From the NCBI GenBank assembly GCA_029204225.1, contig CM055107.1:42778007-42842006 (forward strand): 64,000 nt of DNA, read 5' to 3'. Both the position numbers and the translations under genes were made by a program. Origin of the DNA: Diphasiastrum complanatum (Eukaryota > Streptophyta > Lycopodiopsida > Lycopodiales > Lycopodiaceae). This document shows, one piece after another, positions 1 through 11,000 of this stretch. The first letter of the stretch is position 1, and each line of letters begins with the position of its first letter. The notes under the pieces were generated by a model, which made no database searches, was not told the origin of the DNA, and was given only the letters and a program-made list of their open reading frames with translations.

Positions 1-389
<389 letters not shown>

Positions 390-1680
390 TGAATGTCTCT
401 CCTTTGTTCCAAAGCTATGGTGAATCTACACTTTCTATTTATTTGTTGAATACTAGGTCTAAAGCCATGTAAAATCTAGTATCCTCACATAGATGGTTAC
501 ATTTTGACAGGGTTCCCTTCGAAAATACCATGAACCCTGGGTATCTCAATAAGGGTAATGAATAAATAAAACACGACTTCATTTTTTAGCAGATGAGGAT
601 GTAGGCCACTTTTCGTCTTGTGTAGATATGGCCTTAAGTTTTGAAAAATTCTCTTGTTTTATCTTTTAATTTGGAAAGGGAATAAAATTGACTTTACTAT
701 TCAAGCAAAGATGATTGTTGTAGTTGCAGATTTTAAAAAGTGATGAGTTTATTAAGGGTGAGTGGAGGCTGATACCAGTTAATGCATTGATGAATGCACA
801 TGCATAAGGCTTCGACAACATCTATTGTGACTAAATAAGGGAGCCGTATAGACAAATTGGTGAGGACAAAATTTAATAGGAAATTTTCTTTGGTAATTAC
901 CTTTGGAATGAGTATATTGTCAGCTAAATATTTCAAATCACAAAATTTACATTTTGTTAAAGGTTGCTATGCATAAGGCGGTAGCTTTGGAAGTAGACAT
1001 TTTTAGGTTATGGAAGAGGCATGTTGGTAGGTATTCCTTGGAAATGCAAAAAACTATTGTACATTGCTGAAGATCATGAAGTAATAGAAAACTGAATCTC
1101 CTACCTACAAAAAAATTAGGTATATAAAAGACTTAGTAGAGAAAATCAACAAGTTGAAATTGAAGCGCATATTCAAAAAAACACCCAATATGAAGAATAA
1201 CATTTATTATAGTGAATTTACTAAATATAGTCCAATCTCAAAGTCTTCCTTTTCTCTTTTTGATGGTTGATAATAAGAGGTTTCAGCATGACAAACCCAA
1301 AAGTATATTATGGAGAATTTTGATTTGGCCCTTGTAATTCATGCATGGAGCTGATCTCTTTGATAAATTGTGTACAATGCTCTAATTGAGGCCATTGTGT
1401 GAGAAATTGATGAGAGAAAAAATCGTGAAATAGTCGCGATCGCGGATCGCGTTCCTCTTCCAGGACTCAGATGGAGTTCAAATGTGACCACTGGACATTG
1501 CCAGCTGAGTCACTCTTACAATCCTCCAGAGTGTAGTCAGTCACTACTGATCTACGTTCACATAATTGATGCAGCATTCGACATAATTTCAACCAAATTG
1601 TGGAATTCAAAAGAACAAAAAAACTCAAACATACGAAATAAGTAGCATATGCATTCGCATTCAAGATCAGATACAATAGC
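390..1680. other. Unassigned intergenic sequence
   Basis: About 1.3 kb with no domain I can name. Short open frames are random-looking. The one notable item is a CG-rich island in otherwise AT-rich sequence at 1421-1452, with overlapping CGCGATC/GATCGCG words. It resembles the subterminal motif array of the TE terminus at 23713, read on the minus strand. Confidence 0.4.
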
Positions 1681-1730
1681 AGTACTTTAAACCCCTAATA
1701 GTCCATTTAGTGTTGGGGACTAAATGGCAA

Positions 1731-1925
1731 GGTACCCTTAGAATTAAGGGTATGTGCCTTTGGATAAGGACAGACAAGTGACTATACCCTAGTTGGAGGT
1801 ATGGAGTCATGTGGCCCTTGGATAAGGGGTACCCTTAGTATTAAGGGTAGGTATCTTAGATTAAGGTACTAGTGTCCTTGGTTAAGGGCAAGTAGGTGTC
1901 TATGCCTTGGATGGAGGTATGGAAC
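1731..1925 (+). repeat. Degenerate tandem duplication, about 97-bp unit
   Basis: Two imperfect copies (about 1731-1826 and 1827-1925). Each starts with a near-palindromic block of the form GGTACCCTTAGWATTAAGGG, followed by a TTGG-TAAGG word and a TGGAGGTATGGA word. The pairing of words in the same order supports a duplication rather than chance. Confidence 0.7.
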
Positions 1926-2280
1926 CTAGAGAGGTGTTAGAAAATCATTGGATGACTATTTTTCTAAACCTTGGGCCTCAACCTTGAACCATATCACTTT
2001 ATTGGTCTAGGACCAAAGTATACTTGCACAACTTGGGCAATGGGACCTAGTAGGAGGGCGCCCTTCTAAAGTGTCCATTGAGCTACCAACTCCCACAAGA
2101 AAAGCATTCAAAGAATCATAGGTTATGGAAGGAGTCTCTTGACATTCCATAAGCCTATGCATGCCCTTGGAGATTCTTTAACTCCCCTAGGCTTCTCTCT
2201 CTCTCATTGGATGAGCATGGAACTTCATAGTGCATTGGAGGGGTCCATGGGCCATCTATATGAGGGTAGTAGGGCGGCCG

Positions 2281-2394
<114 letters not shown>

Positions 2395-2563
2395 CCTGTT
2401 TGCTTTGCTTATGCTCTAGTGTTGCTACTAGTGTGTAGAGTGCTTTCTTGTGGTAGTATGCTTGGATCTTGCTTATGGTATGGGACATAAGTAGGGTTTG
2501 GATCTTGAGAATGCTATGAAGTGTTGTGGTATGCTTGTGATTTGTTTATGGTTAGCAAGGGGG

Positions 2564-2823
2564 TGCTAGGTAGGTCTTGCTTGGAGCTTGAATCTAGCTA
2601 TGGTTGGGTGGTGAATACTTGAGGCCAGCTTGTTATCTATCTTTGTGTTTAAAGAGTAGGGACACGGGCGGCGGAGAGATCCTTGGAGGCTTGCAGATCC
2701 TTACTTGCAGGTGGAGGCATCCTAGCTTGGAGTTGGGGAGCATCTTGAAGCTTGCAGGTTGCTTGGAGGACATTTGGAGGCTCTACCTTGGATTTGGAGG
2801 ACTTCCTCACCTCTACTCGTAAA
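2564..2823 (+). repeat. Gypsy-A LTR (about 260 bp)
   Basis: It starts TGCTAG after a G-run and ends two bases before a plant tRNA-Met primer-binding site. It aligns along its length with 62164-62412, and its 3' part with 9812-9931. The left limit is where the two long copies stop matching, so it could be longer. Confidence 0.65.
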
Positions 2824-2825
2824 AG

Positions 2826-2837
2826 TGGTATCAGAGC
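2826..2837 (+). promoter_or_regulatory. Retrotransposon primer-binding site (tRNA-iMet type)
   Basis: TGGTATCAGAGC, the standard plant LTR-retrotransposon primer site complementary to the 3' end of initiator tRNA-Met. It sits 2 bp after the LTR. Degraded counterparts are at 62415 and 9937. Confidence 0.9.
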
Positions 2838-3267
2838 TAGACAAAGGATGGTAACCTTTCTAACCTTCTTCAAGTTCTATTAAGATCACCAACTAAATTT
2901 TTTTGGGGAAGATTATAGGCTTTTCTAGTTGTAGGAAGCTTGTAGTTGAAGTACCCAATGAATCTAGTTCTCTTTGGAGGAGAGTAGTGATGCTTATAGA
3001 ATTGATTAGGGGCTGATTTTTTGATCATGTTAGAAAAGTTTTAAAGTGGGCTTTGGGTTTTTAAAAGTTCTGAAAAAAGATTTGTGGGATGGGTAGAGGA
3101 AGTCTTCCTCTACATACACAAACTTTTTTTTTGGCAAAAAGATTGATTCTAACTATGTGTTTTGATCAAAACTAGTGTTTTTTTTGCATACATGATATGT
3201 TTGAAGTTCTGATTTTCATTTTGAAGTTCTGTTTTCAGACCTATAAATCTGAAAATCAGATCTGAAA

Positions 3268-3490
3268 AGTGCTGTTCCTTTGATAACTTTAGTCCAGGGT
3301 CGAACGGAATGTGACTAGGTTTGCATTTGGCCATTCCATACTTTTTCAGCACGTTGTTGAGATATCGTTGCTGACTGATAAAGATCAGTCTGCTGGGTCG
3401 ATCTCGTTGGATTTGGATTCCGAGACAGTAGTGGGCTCTGGACCCATGTCAGTCATCTTGTATTTTTGGGCCAACATGCATTTTGCTTCA
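3268..3490 (-). pseudogene. Copia reverse-transcriptase fragment inserted in the Gypsy-A leader
   Basis: On the minus strand this block reads as the C-terminal part of a Ty1/copia RT in shifting frames. Words such as HYCLGIQIQRD, then ISQQRYLNNVLKKYGM, then CKP and DPGLKLSKEQ match the conserved 'YLG...F.SQ..Y...LL...M...KP...P' stretch. The right Gypsy-A copy reads straight through this point without it, so it is a secondary insertion of a pol scrap rather than part of the gypsy leader. Confidence 0.75.
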
Positions 3491-4072
3491 TTAGTTACAC
3501 CTTTCTATCTCCTAGTTTCATGAAGATGGCAATGTAGGAAGGGAATGGTAGTGTAACTTTGTGCATAGAACAAGTTTTGAAATTCTATTTTTTGTCATTT
3601 TGAAGTTCTGATTTTCAGACCTGTAAATCTGAAAATCAGATTTGAAAATTAAAGTTTTCATAAAGCTTCATTAGTTATTCATTTCTAGACACTAGTTTCT
3701 TGGTTTTGGAATTCTGGAATAGTGAGAAATGTGAAAACTTTGGTTGCTTTTGAAATGACAAATGAAATTGGGATGGGAATGGGAACTTTATGTAAACATT
3801 AGCTTGTATTAGTTAATATAAGTTTACATAAAGATTTGGTTTTCATTTTTGCTTTGGATTAAGGCAAATGTAGCTTGTTGTTGTTTTTCTCTTAAGCTTG
3901 GATTAAGCTTGCAAATAGTAGGCTTGGATTGAACTTACAAACAATAAGATTGAATGAATAGAAGTAAATGCTTTTTATTTGCATTGGATGTAACAATTGA
4001 AACATTTCTATCATTCTAATTTGAGCACTTGTTGTTGTATTTGCATAATAGGAAAACACACAAGCAACCCCA

Positions 4073-4889
4073 ATGGATCAAACCAATGAAAACCCAACAT
4101 TTGATCTATCAAACTCATCCAATGTGGCACAAGCTCTTGAACTTTTATACCAACAAATTCAAGCCGCTAATAAGCAGCTTCTTGAAACTAATCAAAGAAA
4201 CCAAGACTTAGAGTCTAGGTTAGCCAATCAGAAGAAGCATGTATTTCCACTTCCCGTAAAAGTGTTTAAGGGGGAGAAGAAGGATATGAACTTACAAGTG
4301 TAAGTTCTTGGCTAAATGTTTGGAACAAATACTTTGCCATGAACCAATTCTCTGAATCACTGTCATCATGTTCCTTGAAGGAAGAGCCTTAGTTTGGTGG
4401 GATGACTTAGTTGCAAAGGGCAATCAACCTTGTACATGAGATGATTTTTGCAAGCTTTTTAGGAATTATTTTCTACCACTTTTAGATGACTATGAACACT
4501 TTCAAAAGTTGAGTCATTTATCAATGAATAAAGGTTTGGAACAATTTATTCAAGATTTTCATGAGTACTTGAATCCACTTTATAGTGACATTCCACCTAA
4601 GGTACAAATGTTAATGTTTTATGATGGGTTACCAAAAGATTATCAAGTGGATGTTCGTAGGAACCATCCAAAAACCCTAGAAGATGCTATTAGGGCTGCA
4701 AAATACTTTGATGACACACCTAAGCCACCTAGGGCTCAACAACCTAATGAGCAGAAAAAAGGTTTTCAATTTAAGAGGGAGGATAGGGAAGTTGTTAGTG
4801 AAACACATCCCAATTCCAACAATCTTAAGAAAACCAAGAAAAACTTTAAAAACCATCAAGGTGGCATTGTAGTGGTATTCTTAGATGAT
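4073..4889 (+). pseudogene. Gypsy-A gag (broken)
   Basis: It starts MDQTNENPTFDLSN and has a coiled-coil-like stretch (QAANKQLLETNQRNQDLESR). After a frameshift near 4300 it continues with the Ty3-type Retrotrans_gag core: a RALVWWDD-like word, then FRNYFLPL, YEHFQKL, GLEQFIQDFHEYLNPL, and a Lys/Arg-rich end. Gag forms the virus-like particle. It is truncated at the Copia-1 LTR before any zinc knuckle. The matching gag at 63449-64000 has its own stops, including one created at the second codon after the ATG by a C-to-T change. Confidence 0.8.
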
Positions 4890-4894
4890 ATTTT

Positions 4895-5544
4895 TGAGAG
4901 ATTTCAACTAGTTTAGTCTAGTTTAGTCTTATTTTGGTAAATTGTCAATAAGAGGCCAAAACTCTTTTTAGACTTAGAGATAAACTTTTTGAAGTTATAT
5001 TAGTTTAAAATACCTTCAATAAACACTTTTTGAAAGTGTGGGAAAGTTGGTAGTCGAGTTTGAGAGAGATTCAAATTTGAACTTTGGGTACATTGAATCT
5101 AGACCCAAAAATAGTAGGGTTTACATTTTGGAGAGAAAGCCAAGTGGCCAAATAGGGTTTGAAAACTCTATAAAAGGATGTAACTTATGGAGAGACACAT
5201 ATTCTCTATTCTCTCTCTCATTTCATCATTATACATGGTTCTCTTTGGGTTCTACTACTCAATGGTGCACTATTTTGGTGTTATCTTGCAATTCTATGTG
5301 TAGAATGATCATTTATTGCTATTTTCGGTTTCACACATGTGAAATACAGTAGGGTACTATAATTGTATGAACAACAAATATATTTTATGTTTTGGTTCAT
5401 GTTTGATCAGTATCTCTTAGAGTTAGCATCTCATTTTGTATGTAGATGCTATTTTTTCTACATTGGCAAGATTGTTGGTTTGCTCCTTATTGTAACCAAA
5501 GATCAAGGACATGGATTGGATCTTGAATGATCTGAAATCCTTCA
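4895..5544 (+). repeat. Copia-1 5' LTR (about 650 bp)
   Basis: It starts TGAGAGATTTCAACTAG and ends ...CCTTCA two bases before the primer site. A TATA-like box (CTATAAAAGG, 5167-5176) is the likely promoter, with a CT-rich stretch downstream. Confidence 0.75.
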
Positions 5545-5546
5545 AA

Positions 5547-5558
5547 TGGTATCAGAGC
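5547..5558 (+). promoter_or_regulatory. Primer-binding site of Copia-1
   Basis: TGGTATCAGAGC immediately after the LTR, matching the plant initiator tRNA-Met 3' end. Confidence 0.9.
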
Positions 5559-6144
5559 CCTTGTGTTTCAGGTTATGAAAGAATCAGCCATCTTTAGCAA
5601 AGATTTGGAGGAGTTACCAATGCTAGAGCATGCTAGATTGATCTCTACTCAAAAATCAGCATTTTTGCATGTGTAGAATTGATCTTTTGTAGGTCAAAAC
5701 TCAATATAGGGTTATATACTTGATCAATTCCGGTTTCACACTTGGCTTACTGAATTTAGATGATTTTTGGTGCATTAGGAAGGTTTCATTGGAATCTACA
5801 AGAAGATATATCAAGTTTTTAGAAATTGCATGTAGAATTTGAGATATTCAATTTTTTGTGATTTTGTCAAAATCCTAATTTTAATTGGATCTATAGTTTT
5901 TGAGGTTTTAGAACTTCATTTGAGTGTGTTTCAATCTTAGGAAGTGTCAAGAATCATTAGATTGAGGATAGATCATAGGTTCATCAAGATTTCACTATTC
6001 TATGTATTGATTTTCTAGTTAGAGTGCTAGAAGAGATTTGAGAGGTTCCATATCTTTGTGATTTCTTCTTGAGTTCATTTGTTGACATTCAAGAGAGTGC
6101 TTTGTGCATTGGAACAGGTTGAAAGAAGATCAGGTCACCTCAAC

Positions 6145-7513
6145 ATGGCTACAAGTGGAGGCTTTATGTGGAGAGCAATGATGGGCTTACCTCAATCAAC
6201 TTTTCTACTTGGAGGGTGAGGATGGAGTCCTTATTGGAGATGAATGAGTTGATGGAGATTGTTGCAGGTGTGGAGGAGAGGCTTCAAGCACCTCAAGATC
6301 AAGTGAGGTATGACAAAAGAGCAAAGAAAGCTCTACACATGATTAAGATGAATGTTACCAATGAACTTCTCAAGGAAGTTGGTAGGTGCACATCATCTTT
6401 GGAGGCTTGGGAAGCTTTGAAGAAGCTTTATGAATCCAAGTCTACATCAAGAGTTCTTACTCTTAGGAGGCAAATCTTTCAAATTTTGCAAAAGAAGGAA
6501 GAGAGTACTCATGCTTTTTTTTTTTTAGGGTTAAAGCATTCAATGATGAGTTGGCATATATTGATGAAAGCATTAAAGAGGTAGAACTTGTTCAAGTTAT
6601 ACTTAATGGCTTGTTGGATGATCATGCTAATCTTGTTCAAAGTTTTGCTATTCAAAAGACTTTGCCAAGTATTGTGGATTTGCAAGAGATCTTGGTGAAT
6701 GAGGAGTATAGGCTTCAATCAAGAGGAGGTGGATCTACATCGACATCTCATTATGAAGAGGATGCTATGTTCATCAAAGGCAAGTTCAAGGGCAAAGGCA
6801 AAGGCAAGTGGTCTAAAGGGCAAGATCAAGGTGAGACTTCTTCTTTTGGCAAAAAGAAAGATAAGTCTAAGCTGAAATGCTTTTATTGTGGAACCAAAGG
6901 GCATTTTGCTAATGAATGTTTGAAGAAACAAAGCGATGAAGGTAGCAAGCAAATCAACTCTACTACCAATGATGAGGATCTAGGTGGTGGTGATTCTCTT
7001 TTGATGTGTTCTTCAAGTCCAATATCAAGTGAAGGTGACAAAGATTCATGGTGGATTGATAGTGGAGCTAGTTCACACATGACTAGTCACAAGAAGTTCT
7101 TTACTTCTTTGGTCACTTATGATGGAGCCAAGAAAGCAGTTCAAATGGCCAATGGTGGTGAGTGTGTGATTGAAGGTATTGGTTCAATTCCTATTTGTCT
7201 CTCTACTAATAGGAAAGCAAGACTTGATGGTGTTCTTTACATTCCTTCACTTTCAAAGAATTTGTTAAGTGTTGGTCAAATGATAGAGAAAGGATACATG
7301 GTAAAGTTTGGTGGTGATGCTTGTTTCATTAGAAAGGAAAAAATCTTGGTTGCTAGGGGAAATAAACAAGGTATACTTTTCAAGCTTGATGCTTTTGTTA
7401 TGGCTAACAAAAAGGATGGAATGGAAAAGGAGATTGGTCTCAACTTTCCAAAGTTCCCTTTTAGCATCAATAAGATTGGTGGATCTTATGCAAAGTCTAA
7501 CAAGCTTCGCTAG
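6145..7513 (+). pseudogene. Copia-1 gag-protease (frameshifted)
   Basis: The ATG at 6145 corresponds to the Copia-2 gag start (MAT...), but a small indel shifts frame by 6168. The UBN2-type gag follows (ALHMIKMNVTNELLKEVG, LKKLYESKSTSRV). A T-run at about 6512-6525 causes a second frameshift. After that come a basic stretch, a CCHC zinc knuckle (CFYCGTKGHFANEC) and the aspartic protease with WWIDSGASSHMT, whose DSG is the catalytic motif. The frame ends at 7513, just after the LFKLDA word that normally leads into the pre-integrase HHCC region. That region is missing here but present in Copia-2. Confidence 0.85.
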
Positions 7514-8295
7514 ATCTAGGTCAAGATCTAATATGCTTCTTGGAGATGTTCATCTTTGTGCTAACTTGGCTAGTCTTGAGGATAATGATGGTGTTTCAAT
7601 GGTTGTGCAAGTATGCAAAAGGTAAGGAAAGAGCTAACTTCATCAATGGAGGTGAAGGTTCTTCCTTGGAAAAAATTGTTGTTAATGATTTCTTTGATCA
7701 TATGGAAAAGAATGTTGCTAGGTGCATGCATGAAGGAGGTGGTTCTTCTACATTCTTTTGTTATGATTCCAAAAAAGTCATTTTTCCAGCAAGTGGAGTC
7801 ACATGTCTTCATAAAGAGAGTAGATCAAATGGTTCTATCAAGAGACTTGGTGAGGGAGATAGTCACAAGTCAAGAAGAAGAGAAGTATGTGAAGAGTTCA
7901 AAGTAGGATGTACTTTGAATGATGTCATTGTGAATGATAGTGAGGAAGAATAATTATCATATGATTCATTACCTAAAACATTGAGTAGAAGTTCTTGTTT
8001 GAAAAAAGAGAGTACTTCAATCATCCTTATGTTGAAGGTACTAATCATTTTTTTTATGGCTTCTAATGTTTTTGAGGTTTCTACTTCTTATGATGCAATC
8101 ATTAAGAGGGAGTCTTATGAAGGAAAGAGCAATGTAAGATTGGTTCTTGGGAAGATCCAAGGCATGGATCTCACATCTCTTCATCAACTCAAAGGATTCT
8201 ATGATTATGAATTGATCACTCATGATCGAGATGGCAAAAGGTTGGTTGGAGAAGTTTGGAAAGTTTGGATGGAAAGTTTGAAATCTATCTTTTGA
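7505..8295 (+). pseudogene. Unrecognised coding-like region of Copia-1, part 1
   Basis: From about 7505 a reading frame runs on (LLGDVHLCANLASLED), shifts near 7615 and continues to 8295, interrupted by a single TAA at 7951-7953. The protein is rich in Ser, Lys, Glu and Asp, e.g. SRRREVCEEFKVG. It has no integrase DDE, no RT YxDD and no RNase H motif. It occupies exactly the position of copia pol. I do not recognise it; captured host sequence or a fast-evolving element-specific ORF are both possible. Confidence 0.55.
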
Positions 8296-9590
8296 TTTAT
8301 GATGGTGACATTGGTGACATTGTTTTCACTAACCTTTGTGGAAATTTGAGATCAAGCATTGATGAGATCTTGTTGGATATAGATCATATGTTTGAGAGCG
8401 AGTATTTCCAGAGGTTCAGGTCTGAAGATATTCATATCTTTGATATCTTTGATGATCAAGAGAAAGGTAAGCAAGTGGAAGCGACTCATTTTGCTTTACT
8501 CACATGTTTTGAAGAATTTTCTTGTGTAGATGATGCTATGCAAGTGGATATTGGTTCTCATGGTTTTCATGCTGTAAAAGCAAGTAATGGATTTGGAAAA
8601 GATAGTTTGTTCAATGACTTTGATGGTCAAGACGAAGATCAAGAGGTTGGTCTCAAAGGGCTTCAACAACATAAAAGGAAAGGTGGCAATTTGGAGCTAG
8701 TCAAGAGCATCAAAGGAAGGTTATTTGGCAAAGATGTTATGGATCTATTTTTGCAGCTTATTGAAGACTCAAGTAAGGTCAAAGGAGCAGAAATGAAGTG
8801 TTGCTCAAGTTTACTTTACTTGTTCTATCTCATATTTACGCTATTTCATGTGGATGTGTGCAAATTGTCAAGATATGGACAAACTAGCTACATTGTCTTG
8901 CAATATCTTATTGTTGGAGTTGTACTAGCATTCTTGGCTAGTTTTGCTGATGTAAATGAAGCTATTGGAGGTTCATTATATCACTCATCCATGATCAAGT
9001 TCTCAAGTGTTGAGTTACTTGATGCCAGTGTTTGGAGATTGTCAATTTTTGGTGAATTCATGGTCATTTTCTTGTGTCAAGTAGATCTTGAAGATGGACT
9101 AGTGCAACCTACTTTGTTTATGGAGTCATGTGGTGCTGCATTTGAATCATTTATGTACTCACCTACTCATGGATTTCCAAGGTTTGATGGTTTCTTGTGG
9201 CAAGATGGAGATGGAGGCTCATTCATGGAGTTTTATGGTGGAGACATATCAAGAAAGGACAAAGTTGGAGGAGACAAGCAAGCAAATGATCATCACTCAC
9301 ATTTATTTTTTGGTTGCTATAGTTTTCCAGAGAGTTCAAAGTTTGCAGCATGGAGGAACTATTTCACTCACATTCTATTTGGTTCTTCATGTTCTAGTTA
9401 TATCTTGATGTGTAAAATTGATGTAAAAAACAGTGAAGCATCCAAATTGGACACTATTCTCTATATCAATTATGAAAGATACTTTAGAACCTTAGAAAGG
9501 AGATCTATACTTGGGATGAAGATAATTCTAAAGTTGGATCAAAGTTCTATTGTGAAAACTATGCCAAAACTAGTTGAACAGGGAGTGTGA
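8256..9590 (+). CDS. Unrecognised open frame of Copia-1, part 2 (about 440 codons)
   Basis: A long uninterrupted frame that takes over from part 1 at a slippage-prone array of AAGTTTGGA-like 9-mers (8251-8280). There is no ATG at its start (it opens with TTG), so it is probably the continuation of one ancestral ORF of about 690 codons. It holds an acidic N-terminal half (DIDHMFESE, FDGQDEDQE), two or three hydrophobic segments (around LLYLFYLIFTLFHV and YIVLQYLIVGVVLAFLASF) and a Gly/Phe/Asp-rich C-terminal part. The stop (9588-9590) overlaps the first bases of the 3' LTR, right where a copia pol ORF would end. No family recognised. The hydrophobic segments could suggest an envelope-like or membrane protein, but that is only a guess. 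Confidence 0.5.
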   Translation: MESLDGKFEIYLLIYDGDIGDIVFTNLCGNLRSSIDEILLDIDHMFESEYFQRFRSEDIHIFDIFDDQEKGKQVEATHFALLTCFEEFSCVDDAMQVDIGSHGFHAVKASNGFGKDSLFNDFDGQDEDQEVGLKGLQQHKRKGGNLELVKSIKGRLFGKDVMDLFLQLIEDSSKVKGAEMKCCSSLLYLFYLIFTLFHVDVCKLSRYGQTSYIVLQYLIVGVVLAFLASFADVNEAIGGSLYHSSMIKFSSVELLDASVWRLSIFGEFMVIFLCQVDLEDGLVQPTLFMESCGAAFESFMYSPTHGFPRFDGFLWQDGDGGSFMEFYGGDISRKDKVGGDKQANDHHSHLFFGCYSFPESSKFAAWRNYFTHILFGSSCSSYILMCKIDVKNSEASKLDTILYINYERYFRTLERRSILGMKIILKLDQSSIVKTMPKLVEQGV

Positions 9591-9811
9591 GAGATTTCGA
9601 CTAGTTTAGTCTAGTTTAGTCATATTTTGGTAAATTGTCAATAAGAGGCCAAAACTCATTTTAGACTTAGAGATAAACTTTTTGAAGTTATATTAGTTTA
9701 AAATAGATTCAATAAACACTTTTTGAAAGTGTGGGAAAGTTGGTAGTCGAGTTTGAGAGAGATTCAAATTTGAACTTTGGGTACATTGAATCTAGACCCA
9801 AAAATAGTAGG
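9588..9811 (+). repeat. Copia-1 3' LTR, first 224 bp only
   Basis: Nearly identical to 4895-5118. It is preceded by a CAGGGAGTG polypurine-like tract and breaks abruptly at 9811 into Gypsy-A sequence. Confidence 0.8.
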
Positions 9812-10107
9812 CCCTTAGTTGCAGGTGGATGCATCCTAGCTTGGAGTTGGAGAAGCATCTTGGAGCTTGCAAGTTGCTTGGACATTTGGAGGTTCTACCT
9901 TGGATTTGGAGGACTTTTCCCATTTACTTGTTCAAGTGGTATAAGAGCTAGACAAAGGATGATAACCTTTCTAAACTTCTTCAAGTTCTATTAAGATCAC
10001 CAACTAAATTTTTTGGGGGAGATTATTGGCTTTGCTAGTTGTAGGAAACTTGTAGTTGAAGTACCCAATGAATCTAATTTTCTTTGGAAAGGAGTAGTGA
10101 TTCTTAT
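9812..10107 (+). mobile_element. Gypsy-A fragment (LTR end, PBS and leader start)
   Basis: It aligns with about 2699-2994 of the left Gypsy-A copy, including a degraded primer site (TGGTATAAGAGC at 9937-9948) and the following GCTAGACAAAGGATG leader. It is sandwiched between two blocks of copia LTR sequence. Confidence 0.8.
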
Positions 10108-11000
10108 CTCATTCATGCTTATACATGGTTCTCTTGGGTTCTACTATCCATTGGTGCACTATACTTGTGATATCTTGCAATTCTATGCATAGAATGCTCA
10201 TTAAATGCTATCTTCAGATCCACTTGTGTGAAGTACAATAGCTTACTTTTAGTGTATGGAAAAAAACACTATTTTATGTTTTTATTCATGTTTGATCAAG
10301 ATCTATTAGAGCTTGCATCTCATATTTAGTGTAGATGCTGATTTTTGTACATTGGCAAGATTGGTGATATGTTGTCTTTCTAACCCAAGATCAGTTTATG
10401 GACTAAGATCTTAATTGATCTGAAATCCTTCACATGTTATCAGAGCTTGTGTTTCAGGTTATGAAGGAAGCAATCACATCTATCGATTATTTGGAGAAGA
10501 TATCAATGCTAGAGCATGCTAGATTGGATTATACACCAAAATCGAGTCTCTTGCATTTGTAGATTGGATCTTTTGTAGATCAAAACTCTATTTAGGGTAT
10601 TTTTCACAATTCATGTTGGATTTGGCCGATTTTCAGAGCATTGGAAAAGCCTAAATGGTGGCTACAAGATTGCATATCAAAATTTTGACATTTGCATGTA
10701 GATTTTGAAATAATCTATTTTTTGTGACTTTGTCAAACCTTCTTTTGACTGGATCTCTAAATTGTGAGGTTACTGAGTGTGTTTCAATCTTAGGAAGTGG
10801 CAAGATTCATTAGATTGAGGGTAGATCATAGGTTGATCAAGATTTCGCTATTCTATGTGTTGATTTGCTTGGTATAAGTGCTAGAAGAGAACTGAGTAGT
10901 TTCATATCTTTGTAATTTTCTTTTGAAAATATTTGTTGTTGTTCAAAGGAGTGCTTTGTGCATTGAAATAGGTTGAAAGAGAGGATCATGTCATTGGTAC

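Larger units (their letters stand above)
2564..4894 (+). mobile_element. Degraded Ty3/gypsy element 'Gypsy-A', left copy
   Basis: A Ty3-type LTR retrotransposon remnant: LTR (2564-2823), primer-binding site (2826-2837), a leader of about 1.2 kb and a broken gag (4073-4889). It stops where the Copia-1 LTR begins at 4895, so protease, RT and integrase are absent here. A second copy in the same orientation starts at 62164 and is collinear through the LTR, leader and gag, which defines the family. The left copy carries an extra block at about 3268-3490 that the right copy lacks. Confidence 0.8.
4895..9811 (+). mobile_element. Ty1/copia-like element 'Copia-1' with pol replaced
   Basis: Layout: LTR (4895-5544), tRNA-Met primer site (5547-5558), leader, gag with zinc knuckle and protease (6145-7513), about 2.1 kb of unrecognised coding-like sequence (7505-9590), polypurine tract (about 9581-9587) and a partial 3' LTR (9588-9811). 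The shared LTR part (224 bp) differs between the ends at only about half a dozen positions, so insertion is fairly recent. No integrase, RT or RNase H motif is visible between protease and 3' LTR, which makes the element non-autonomous. It appears inserted into or joined to Gypsy-A gag on its left. Confidence 0.8.

Noticed and set aside
8256-9590. Copia-1 unknown ORF as an envelope gene
   Set aside because: Hydrophobic segments exist, but there is no signal peptide at the start, no cleavage site, and pol is absent upstream. Not enough to call it envelope-like.
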